Shown: positions 35,349-43,915 of the stretch, piece by piece | Layout of the letters: the number at the start of each line of letters is the position of its first letter | Numbering within the stretch: position 1 is the first letter of the stretch | Source of the DNA: Cinclus cinclus | Lineage: Eukaryota > Chordata > Aves > Passeriformes > Cinclidae | Length of the DNA: 64,000 nt | Reading direction: 5' to 3' | NCBI RefSeq assembly: GCF_963662255.1 | Contig: NC_085051.1 | Location: 52,181,101 to 52,245,100 of the forward strand | Notes under the pieces: generated by a model | Told to the model about the DNA's origin: nothing | The model's input: the letters and a program-made list of their open reading frames with translations, nothing else | Databases searched by the model: none | Program-made: the position numbers and the translations under genes

Positions 35349-38300
35349 TTGATTTAAACACTGAAATGCAAGGGATTGTATTCCTTGCAAAACTCTTACA
35401 ATGGATATCTACTGTTGAATCTCAATCCTTTTCCCACCAGGTCTTGTAACAAAGAGCTCTCCAAAGGGATTGTATACATTTCTTGTTCAAAATCTCCTGT
35501 GAGAAGAATGATGTTATTTGACTCCCAGACACCCTAAAAATGATGGCAGCTGTCCCCTCCAATTCCATCTTCCTTAACAGACTAGCACTGCTCACTGGCT
35601 GCCCCAGAGACAAGTGAGATGGAAGTTTATAAAAAGAGAGTGGTATATTCCCAGTTTAAGTGCTGTGTTAACTGCAATCATCAATACGATTAAGTGGCTC
35701 CCTAAAAGGAAATATTTTCCCCCATATGTTTTTTTTTTTAAGGAGTGATGAATCTCTTCACACAGTGTGTTTCTCATCAGATACAGAGATTAACTTAAAC
35801 ACACAACTGAGTGAAGCAATCTCATCAGCTATCTGAAGCTTTCTACTCTGATTTTGCTGCATGCCTCTTCCCCATCCTCAGGGAGGGGAAGCCACTTGCC
35901 CTACCTTACTCAAGGTTTTATTTTTGGGAGAAGGCACCAGCTATGGTCCTAGAGCCTGTCTCACCTCCTCTCACTGCTGTCATTTCCCATTTTCTCCTCC
36001 TGAGCTCTTCTCCAGGGCTGATTCGAGGTGCAGGACAGGGGGCAGAGAGGGACCACCTGCTCGGGGTGCTGCTGCCAAGGCTGCCCAACCCTGGCTGGGC
36101 AGGGGGGGCAGCTGAGGTGGAACAGGGCTCCTCAACATCTTCAAGTTTAATTCACTGAGAGGAGCTCCCAGGAGGAAAGGGAGGAAGTGGGGTCCTGTGA
36201 GGGGAACATAGGGTGGTGAGGAGAGCTGTACACCCCTGCCAAAAAGGAGCCAAAACTCTGCAAAGGGGGTGGTCACAGCAGCATGTGCAGATGGGTGACT
36301 CCTGTTCCCATCAGCTTCACAAGCTGTGAAATATCTCCCAGCACAAATGCTGAAACAAACCCACCGGGGACTGCGTCCACGCTTTGCTGGGGACAGACAG
36401 GGTGTTCTCTGCAGCTCTGCCCACAACAAGATTGTCCTGTGCTCTCGTCCCACTGCTCTCCCTGGCATCGCCAGCCTCTGCTTGTGCAGGATTTCATCCT
36501 CTCCTTCCTCCCAGGGCCATCTCTTAGTGCCTCCCCTCCGGGTCAGCCTGGAGCAAGGCAGTGTTTCCTCGGTGTCTGCCCTGGTCCTGCCATGTTCACC
36601 CTGCAGCCTTTTCCTGCTGATCCAGCCCCAGCTCTGCACCCTCTCACTCCCACCACACTTCCCCCCCTCGATTTTTTTCCACTGGCCTCCCACTCACTAC
36701 AGGAAATGAGCCATTCTCTCCGGTGGGAAATAAAAGTTTGGATTAAAATTTACTATATTATTCCTTCTCTAAAAGCAAATTTTAGGCTGAAAGGCTCCAA
36801 GGACAAATTTCCAAAGACCTGCAAGAGATTTAGGGACAGATTTTAAAAGTTTTTAAGTCACATTAAAATGAAATTAGACTTCCCTTGTTGTTTTTTTTTT
36901 TATTTAATTTGCATGTCATGCCTGTTTATGTCTTTTAGGCATGTAAATGCTTTCAGAGATTTGGGGGTTGAACACCCAAGTCCCCTTGAAACCTAAGAGA
37001 ACCTGGCATCATCTCATGTGCATTCCTTCCAAATTCCAACCAAAATTGTTGTCGAACTTGGAGTGTGAAGTTCTAAAGTAAGAGATAATAAACCTAATTT
37101 CCTCTCTGCATTAGCAGGCAGCTTAGCACCAGGGGAAAAAAAAAAAAAACCCATAGTGTTGACTGTATAAAAATCTTGTTCAACGGGTAACATTTTCCTG
37201 ATTAATAGCTTTTCAGTATTAAAAACAATCAGTCTAGAGCATGATTAATTGTCCTTTTACTACTGGTAACCAGCTATATGTATATACATGCATACACACA
37301 TGTATACTTGTGTAAACACACAGACACATTCTCACTGGGGTAAGCATTTTTAGTGCGTCTGTTTTCAAGGAAAATACATTATGAAGGAGGTGAGAGAGCT
37401 GCTTTCTACAAGTCCAGTTAATGGGAAGGTTTTTAACTCTCATAACCCCTTGTTGCAGAACTAGTGACCCCGAGGATGCATGATGAGCGTTGCTGTCCTG
37501 GAAAAAGACTTGAGACACTTACCTGGGCAGGAAGGAGGCCAAGAAAGAGGCAGAAGACACTCTTCTTTTCATCCAGGGAATAAAAGCTGCTCAGTAGTTG
37601 GGCATCCTGGCTGCATTTCTACTTCATCTGTATTTTACTTGTGGGACTGACAGTGTTAATGATAATAAGAAAAGTTTTCATTTAAAAATTGGCAAGGAGA
37701 GGTGTTTTTCCCTTAACAAAGAGAAACAAATTTCAATAAATTTTTTTAAATGACAGTCCTGGCTGGTCCAACCTGTTAGGCCACAGTACACGCACAACAG
37801 TGACACTGTCTTCACAAGGAAAAGGCTTTTTTTCCACTCTTTTTGCTCTAATATATTAACAGGTGAGCAGGTTAACCACTACATTACAGTATTGTCCAGA
37901 AGCTGCAGCCAAGCTCGGGTGGTAGGAAAATACCATCTCTGCTTTACATAACTTGGTCTGCTACAGATCATACATGAAATTCCTCTTGAGGAGCCTGAGC
38001 AGGACATACAGGTGTGTGCAGCCATATGTGGATCATGGCCTGATGTCTCTAAATGAAGTTTTGATCCAGGTAAACGAGACTCTGTACCTACCAGAGGCTC
38101 TCTTGGTGCTCAAAGAGTTTACTCCCTGTCTGTCCCACTTTGCAGAACTCAAAACAATGAAGTGTTAACACAGGTTTTCTCCAGAGCAAGTGCTGTGAGC
38201 CAGAGTAGAATTTGTTGCCCCTTTGGCATTAGTTAGAGGCTGCATCAAGTGTATTCACTGTTGCTGCTAAAAAGTGAAACACAATTCTGTATTTTGTGTA

Positions 38301-38698
38301 CAGCGTTTATGTACACGCTTGCCTACACTCTGCAAAGAATTTTCTTTATGGCCAGAAAGCAATTTTTCAAAGTTTCCTTCAAGAACAACACTGAAATCTG
38401 CTGTGGTGTTTAGGGACACTTGGAAAAAATTCGGGAGTTTTCTTTAGCTTAAGCATAAAGAAACCAAACACCACTGTTCAGAAAGCAAAAACAAACAGGA
38501 AGAATTTTCTCAGTGGTTAGAAACAAAAAGCTCCATCAGCATCAGAGATGTTATATTCAGGGCTCATGAATTTCTGCAAAAGGCTGGAAAATGAGGAGCA
38601 GCCCTGCTGTGGATGAAGAGGGTGTTGCTGGCATGGGACAGCAGCTGTGACAGGTGCAAAGGGGCTGTGACGGTGACAAGGCTGAGACTTCCTGCTCT

Positions 38699-38700
<2 letters not shown>
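35349..38700. other. Intergenic sequence, no gene seen
   Basis: Includes GC-richer DNA at 35,860-36,700 with open frames on both strands (up to 237 codons on the minus strand) that overlap one another and carry no domain. TA/CA-rich imperfect repeats lie near 37,270-37,330. No gene recognised. Confidence 0.5.

Positions 38701-38760
<60 letters not shown>
38701..38760. repeat. (AC)30 microsatellite
   Basis: Thirty uninterrupted AC units, followed by an interrupted continuation to about 38,779. Alternating purine-pyrimidine DNA of this type can adopt Z-form. Probably length-polymorphic. Confidence 0.98.
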
Positions 38761-38767
<7 letters not shown>

Positions 38768-40080
38768 TGCACACACACGCAGCCCTTGGCAGCCAGGGGA
38801 CAAGACACGGACCTGCTGCTGCTGCTCCTGGGCACCTGCTTATCACCTGCTGGGGTCAAGGAGCAGCCTGGTGAGCAGGCAGGAGGGGCACAGCGTGACC
38901 TGGGGTGGCATCACAGCTCAGGAAGGGGTGGCATCCCCCAGGGCACTGCCGAGAACCGGGAATGTGCTGCTTCCCCAGCCCACTCTGACAGCATGGAGCT
39001 GCTCAACCCCACTGCTGGGAGGGGCTGCTGGGCAGGGCTTTGGGACAGGCACGCTGCGGGGAAGAACAGGCAGAAAATGTTGTTTCGACAGTTCAAATGA
39101 GGGGAATTGTGTTATAAATAATTTAAATTATTAAGATTTTAATCCTGGAGCTGAAGCGGGTGATGGCCGTGAAGAGAGGAGAATGGAGGGAGGAGGGGGA
39201 AGTGGAAGAAGATGAAAATTAGGCCCCAATTTGCAAAACTGCATACACGTGTGTGTCTCAGTGTAAGATGTACACACATTTCCAAATGTCACCTGTGGTC
39301 TCAGGTTCAAGTTCAAGTTCAAGTTCGGGTATGTTTCACCCAGGTCTTGGGTGAACCTTTTTTTTTTTTTACCCCTTCAGTACTAGGGCCTTCAAAGCTC
39401 ATTTTAAAATGAAAGATCAGGCGTTCCGTTTCTGCCCTTGCATTTCTGGGGTTGAAATCCTCGAATACAGAGGAGGAGGATAATGAACACTCAGCCATAT
39501 TTGCATTCCTGTCTATCATGAAAATGTATTCAGTGCTACAGGACTAATACACTTTGCAATGGGAAATATTTGTGGCTGTCAGTGCTGGGGTTTAAGAGCA
39601 TCACTAATTACTCCCCTAATTTAGAACTGGTATTTTCAAAGAATGTGGGAACAAGAGTCACCATCATAAATTTTAGCTTTGTGATCTAGAAAAAGTTGTT
39701 TTTAAATATGTACTTATTTTTATGTAGTGAAAATAAGCTTATTTTTTCTAGTGGTAAATAACCGGGGAGAATAAATGCTCGCAGGTACGGTGTATGTGTA
39801 AACAAAGGAAACTGACTGCATATCAGTATGTACACACAACACACATACCGAGTGAAGATGGGAAAAGAGATATTGTGAGGACCACAGCATGCTGAAGCAA
39901 CCTACCACACGCCTCAACGAGGTATTTCTTTATTTTAATGGAGAAAAATAGTGCGTGAATATTAAGGACCCTTTCCAAACTACTTCCTGGAAGTGAAATA
40001 ATTTTGATAATCTTAGGCACAACATGGAGAAAGGGCAGGAGACGACGGCTCTCCCTCGGCAGGTCTTTCCCCCTCCCCCT
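38761..40080. other. Intergenic sequence with short GTTCAA repeat
   Basis: No gene seen. At 39,304-39,325 the hexamer GTTCAA is repeated nearly four times, which also produces head-to-tail AGTTCA words like nuclear-receptor half-sites with no spacer. A poly-T tract lies at about 39,359-39,370. Confidence 0.5.
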
Positions 40081-40330
40081 GTGCAAATTCTCTTGGATTA
40101 AAATGGCAGAGGGAGGCGGGGAGTGGCTGGGGACAGTTTGGCTGATACGAGATAACCGCTGCTAGTCAAATGGCACTTTTAATTGCTCGGGCCAATAAAA
40201 AAAAACTTGCTGCAGAAGTTAATTTGAATGAAAATAGCTGACACACCCCACAAGATGCTTTCCGTGCCCGTGCATTGTGCTGCCTCAGCCTGATGTACAG
40301 CTCGAGTCACAAATGACAGCGTGCGGTCTG
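40081..40330. promoter_or_regulatory. Candidate RCOR1-proximal enhancer upstream of CpG island
   Basis: Sharp-edged AT-containing block immediately left of the CpG island. It has TTTTAATTGCTCGG, CCAATAAAA, GTTAATTTGAATG and GAGATAACC (GATA-type) words and no repeats. It lies about 1.4-1.6 kb upstream of the RCOR1 start codon. The location and motif mix fit a promoter-proximal regulatory element; conservation is untested. Confidence 0.35.
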
Positions 40331-41362
40331 GATGTACTTTGGTTGCCCATTTTAGCTACGGCGGGGCTGGACGCTCCGGTTCCCCCCTCCCCCCGCCCCA
40401 GGGCTCTCCCCCACGCCGTGCGGGTTTTCCCGACAGGATCCTCGTGTGCCGAGGGAAGGCAAAGGGAAGCGGGGCCGCTGCCGCTTTTGTTCCCCGCCTC
40501 GCCCCGCTGCCGGGTCACGGCGGGCAAAGCTCGGAGCGTGGGACGCTGCCGGGCCGGCTCGGTTCGGCTCCGCCTCCGGGGCCGCGTGGGCAGCCGGGCG
40601 CGCCGCCGGGAATGCGGGACGCGGGGTCCGTAGCGCGGGGGCCCCGGTTCGGAACAAGAGGCCAAGGGGGAGCCACGGAGTTACTCGAGGGGACGCGGGG
40701 CGAGGGCGGCTCCCGGGCACCGTGCGAGACCCCCGGCGGGCGGCTCTGCCCCGGGGGAGTTGGGAGCGCCCCGCGGACCCGTCCGCGCGGTGCCGCTTCC
40801 CGGCTGGCTGCGGCCGCTCCCCCCGCTCTCCCCGACCCCGGCGCTGTCCCGCACTCTCGGCGCCTCTTCGGTCGGGCCGCCCCCCTGCTCTCCTCGGGCC
40901 ACTCCTGGCCGCCGGGACCCCCCCCATCCCCTCGTAGGACTCTCGCCGCCGCTACCGGCGGGAGCCGTCCCGAACGCACCAAGCACGGACCCCCGACCCT
41001 GCTGGGCTCAGCTTCCCCCGGGCAACTGAGCTTTGTATGGAATCCCATTCAAACCACGCCGTAACCTTCCGCCACGAGGAAGGCGGGTGGGGGGGGGGGG
41101 GAAAGTAGTCCCTCCTCCCGGGTCCGAGTTCCCGGCGGGGCGGCGGAACCGGGGCCGAGCCGGGGGAGCGGCCGGGGAGGGGCTCCCCGTCGGGGGGTGC
41201 GGCCCCGCCTCCCGCCCGCTCCGCTCGGAGCAGAGGAGCGCGGAGCAGAGGGAGCGCTGGGCGGAGAGATCGCGGAGCCCGCACACACACGGCCCGCGGT
41301 CCGCCTCCACCGCGCCCAGCGAACGGAAGCGCCGGGCCGGCGCGATGGACAGGCGGCGCCGG

Positions 41363-41408
41363 CCAATGGGCGGGCGGGATGGCCTCCCAAAATGTAGGTT
41401 TGCCCAAT
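41363..41408 (+). promoter_or_regulatory. Paired CCAAT boxes with GC box
   Basis: CCAAT at 41,363-41,367 is followed directly by GGGCGGGCGGG. A second CCAAT lies at 41,404-41,408, 41 bases downstream on the same strand. Both have the CCAATGG context preferred by NF-Y. They lie about 300-340 bases upstream of the RCOR1 ATG and are the best-supported core promoter elements. Confidence 0.6.
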
Positions 41409-41489
41409 GGCGAGGGGCAGGAGCGGGGGGAGGCGGGGCTGGCCGCGGGCAGCAGCGCAGGTTGAGCGGAGTCCCAGCGCAGGGCTGGG

Positions 41490-41627
41490 ATGAGCCTCAA
41501 AGTTCGGGGCGATCGCGGTGGGGGATGTAGCAGCGCCGCCACCGCCGCGCACCGGCCCGGCCCGCCCCGGCTCCCGCCCGCCCTTGGCGCCTCCCACCGC
41601 CCCCCCCCCGCAGTTTTTAAACTCTGA
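41490..41627 (+). other. Possible upstream ORF in RCOR1 leader (45 codons)
   Basis: An ATG at 41,490 with G at -3 opens a 45-codon frame that ends with TGA at 41,625-41,627, 79 bases before the RCOR1 ATG and in another frame. The peptide begins MSLKVRGDRGGG and is Pro/Ala-rich, with no domain. It matters only if transcripts start upstream of 41,490, which is not known. If so, it would be expected to reduce initiation at RCOR1. Confidence 0.35.
41525..41530 (+). promoter_or_regulatory. Start-stop element ATGTAG in RCOR1 leader
   Basis: An ATG followed at once by TAG, lying inside the longer upstream ORF in a different frame, 177 bases before the main start. The context GGGGATGT has G at -3. 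Such minimal uORFs can stall ribosomes. Its presence in the mature leader depends on the unknown transcription start. Confidence 0.35.
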
Positions 41628-41636
41628 TCTTCTCTG

Positions 41637-41663
41637 CCCCCCCCCCCCCCCCCCCCCCCCCCC
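41637..41663. repeat. 27-base poly-C run in RCOR1 leader
   Basis: Twenty-seven consecutive C residues, followed by a pyrimidine-rich stretch that reaches almost to the start codon at 41,707. On the RNA this is a strong poly-C-binding-protein type ligand; on the opposite DNA strand it is a G tract. The run length should be treated as uncertain because homopolymers of this size are prone to sequencing error. Confidence 0.95.
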
Positions 41664-41706
41664 TTTTCCCTTCTTCTCCACACCCCCCCTCCCCTTCCTC
41701 CCCTAA

Positions 41707-41893
41707 ATGCCAGCCATGATCGAGAAGGGCCCGGAGGTCTCGGGGAAACGGCGGGGCAGGAACCAGAACGCCGCCGGGGCGAATAATAACAACAACGGCG
41801 GCAGCAAAAGTTTATCCGCCGCCTCCAACGGCAACAGCAGCGTGAACTCCTGGGAGGAGGGGAGCTCGGGGTCGTCCAGCGATGAGGAGCACG
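41707..41893 (+). CDS. RCOR1: RCOR1 (CoREST) coding exon 1
   Basis: Encodes residues 1-62 plus one base of codon 63 of REST corepressor 1, the nuclear scaffold joining LSD1/KDM1A and HDAC1/2 to REST and other repressors. The start MPAMIEKGPEVSGKRRGRN is nearly identical to the mammalian CoREST N-terminus; the paralogues RCOR2 and RCOR3 begin differently. Residues 14-18 (KRRGR) are a basic patch, 19-48 an Asn/Ser/Ala/Gly linker with five Asn in a row (26-30), and 49-62 the conserved WEEGSSGSSSDEEH acidic-serine stretch. An in-frame TAA directly precedes the ATG, so the frame cannot extend upstream. The ATG context is weak (T at -3, C at +4); ATG codon 4 has G at -3. The exon ends CACG before GTGAGG. 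Compared with mammals as I recall them, the alanine-rich linker is missing, making this end about 35 residues shorter. Confidence 0.93.
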
Positions 41894-41988
41894 GTGAGGA
41901 GCGGGTGCGGGGTGCGGTTTTTTTTGTGGGGGGTTACAGGGGCCGCTCGGGCCCACGCGGGTAACGCTTCTCCCTCTGCCTCCCTCAG
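41894..41988 (+). other. RCOR1: RCOR1 intron 1 (95 bases, phase 1)
   Basis: Starts GTGAGG and ends with a clear pyrimidine tract and CAG (CTCCCTCTGCCTCCCTCAG). A likely branch site is TAAC at 41,962-41,965, about 23 bases before the AG. At 95 bases it is close to the lower end for vertebrate introns and GC-rich. Reading through it from exon 1 meets TAA at 41,962-41,964, so intron retention would truncate the protein after 85 residues. Joining the exons restores the known order, acidic stretch to glycine-rich ELM2 lead-in. Confidence 0.88.
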
Positions 41989-42048
41989 CTGGCGGCGGAA
42001 TGAGGGTCGGGCCGCAGTACCAGGCGGTGGTCCCTGATTTCGACCCCG
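41989..42048 (+). CDS. RCOR1: RCOR1 coding exon 2, start of ELM2 domain
   Basis: Sixty bases encoding the end of codon 63, residues 64-82, and the first base of codon 83. The translation AGGGMRVGPQYQAVVPDFDP matches the CoREST segment at the beginning of the ELM2 domain, which with the first SANT domain binds HDAC1/2. It is framed by a good 3' splice site and a perfect GTAAGT donor at 42,049. Both exons end in phase 1. The trailing G would pair with CT of the next exon to give Ala, as in the known DPAKLARR sequence. The remaining ELM2, SANT1, LSD1-binding linker and SANT2 exons are outside the window. Confidence 0.93.
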
Positions 42049-42374
42049 GTAAGTCTTTATTATGTTTTAAGGGGGGCAAGTCCTCCCCCTCATCCAGTGC
42101 TTTGGACCCCCCCCCGCCCCTCCCCGATGAGCAGGGGTACTCCACCTCCCCCCCCCCACCCCGCTTTCCGCTCACCGGCTCCAAAAATAATCTCCCCTTA
42201 ATTCCACTCTCAAACACCCAGAGCAAGAACAAGGACCCCCCCCCTCCTCCCCCCTTCCCCAGCGCACACGGTTGATAAAAGAAGTCTCGATGCTTTCCAG
42301 AGGGCGCTTTGCAGGCAGGGAGGAACAGGGAAGCTGGCAGGGCTGGAGGAGGCAGGAGATGGCAGTTGGGTGGG

Positions 42375-42488
42375 TTTTTTTTCTTCTTCTTCTCTCTTTC
42401 TTTCTTTTTCCTTTTTCTTTTTTTTTTCTTTTTGTTCGGGTTTTTTTTTTTCCCCTGTTTGTTTTTCCTCCTTTTTTTTGTTTGTTCC
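42375..42488. repeat. Polypyrimidine (T/C) tract in intron 2
   Basis: Pure pyrimidine from 42,375 to 42,433 (59 bases), continuing with a few G interruptions to about 42,488. It contains TTC and TTTC repeats. Homopyrimidine mirror-like DNA of this kind can form triplex structures. The minus strand reads as a Lys/Arg-rich frame that is not a gene. Confidence 0.93.
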
Positions 42489-42849
42489 ATCCTCTCATGA
42501 ACTCGTGTTTCTGAGGTCTCAGTGGTAGGGGTGGAACTAGAACACATTAAGTTATAATTATAATTTTTTTTCGAAGGTATTTAAAAGTGACTTGGATCTG
42601 TATTTTAATTTTCTGTCTTCCTAAGAAGCTGGGTGCCTCTGTCCACCAAAAAAAAAAAAAATTGTTTCACGTTCCAGCTATTCTGCTGCGGTTCTTTGTA
42701 AGCTAATTTAAAGTGGTATGGAAGCAAATTTTGAGCAAACAAAGGAATTGGGGCTGTGCTGAAAGGCAGGTGCTGGAAGCACAATATTACTGATGTGTCT
42801 CCGTGTATAGAAAGACAGGTTGTTGACCTCTTTAGTTTCAAATCTAAGC

Positions 42850-42874
42850 TTTTTTTTTTTTTTTTTTTTTTTTT
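42850..42874. repeat. Poly-T (25)
   Basis: Uninterrupted run of 25 T residues in intron 2. No element recognised next to it. Confidence 0.96.
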
Positions 42875-43320
42875 GGTATTGTTCTTTTATAAGTGGAGGT
42901 TGTAGCTAGTGAAAACCCTCCTTCTCTCTGGAGATCCTAGCGTTTGGAGTTGTCCCTTTGCCCAGCCCAAACTTAATTGAATCCTCCGCACCTCTCACAC
43001 TAAAACAAAAAGAATGGTATGGAAAGCCACAGTGTCTCCTTATCGAATAATCCTGAGAGTTACTATTGTGTGGACTCAGGAAAAAGATTTATCGTGGGTC
43101 ATCCTCAGACTGTGCACTAATGTTGGATGCCTTTTATATTATTAAATATATCTTTCTGTTCCTAACTGTTAAGATCTCAGGGTGGGGGTAGGGCAAAGAG
43201 GATTTTTTTTTCTTAAGTTCAGTATTACTTGTATTCATTTACAGAATAATTTCTCCCCACTCCTTCCCTCGTTCGTTTTCTTGACAAAATAATATACAAG
43301 GGAGGTCCATTTCTTGGTTG

Positions 43321-43385
43321 ACCAGGAGGAAAAAGGGGGCGGACAGGGGGGAGGAGGAGGAGGAGGGAGGGGGAGGAAGGGGGAG
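43321..43385. repeat. G-rich purine tract, quadruplex-prone
   Basis: Five G runs of three or more (43,335-43,339; 43,346-43,351; 43,365-43,367; 43,369-43,373; 43,379-43,383) embedded in GGA repeats. The strand is the transcribed RNA sense for RCOR1. One loop is about 13 bases, so a quadruplex would use the GGA repeats or a long loop. Confidence 0.85.
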
Positions 43386-43890
43386 CTGTTAGCTAGGCAG
43401 CAGTTGACACTGGTTTTCAATCTCTAGGTCAAACGCTGCATTTCTGTAGCACACAACGTGCATCACACTGACTTATCAGCCACGTATCACAACAATACTT
43501 GGGCTTTACAGTCACCCTGGTGAATTATGCTCTTTTGAGCAATTCATTTCTCTAAAGTAATAGGTGGAGGGGGGAAAAATGTTGTGAGCTGCTTCCTCAC
43601 TGTTGTGTACTGAGATGTACATTGTTCTGGTTTAAACTTACAGACATACAGTGTACACAAAGTAACCTTGCTTTCTGTGCTGTGTGGAGTGGAAGGGAGG
43701 GGGAAGTATGTGATCTGAAGAAACAAATTTTTTTCTGAGTGATCTGTACCCTAACATGGGATCAGCAGGTGATTGTGTTTGAGTACACAGTGTAATACAG
43801 CCAGCTCATGGTAGGTTCACCCAAAGTAAATGATCAGTCTTCTGATGACCTGAATGGACATCAGTTCCTCCTTTACTGGCCTCTTGTTGG

Positions 43891-43915
43891 TTTTTTTTTT
43901 TTTTTTTTTTTTTTT
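43891..43915. repeat. Poly-T (25)
   Basis: Uninterrupted run of 25 T residues followed by CTTTCCCC in intron 2. Confidence 0.96.

Larger units (their letters stand above)
40350..42250 (+). promoter_or_regulatory. RCOR1: RCOR1 CpG island and promoter region
   Basis: CG dinucleotides become very frequent from about 40,350 and remain so to about 42,050, with C-rich sequence to 42,250. GC boxes occur on both strands (for example GGGCGG at 41,368 and CCCCGCC near 41,203), together with two CCAAT boxes and an ETS-like CTTCCGCC near 41,066. There is no convincing TATA box. This is a classic housekeeping-type island that covers the first two coding exons. Transcription probably begins from dispersed sites between about 41,400 and 41,650, but the exact start cannot be seen. 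Long open frames on the minus strand here are a by-product of GC content. Confidence 0.85.

Noticed and set aside
1..40300. ANKRD9 or other expected upstream neighbour of RCOR1
   Set aside because: No long ankyrin-repeat frame or GC-rich single-exon gene is present, so the neighbour must lie further left.
40952..42547. 531-codon open frame on the minus strand
   Set aside because: It lies across the RCOR1 CpG island, is made of Lys, Pro, Gly and Arg homopolymers from the pyrimidine tracts, and is antisense to recognised RCOR1 exons. It is a GC and low-complexity artefact.
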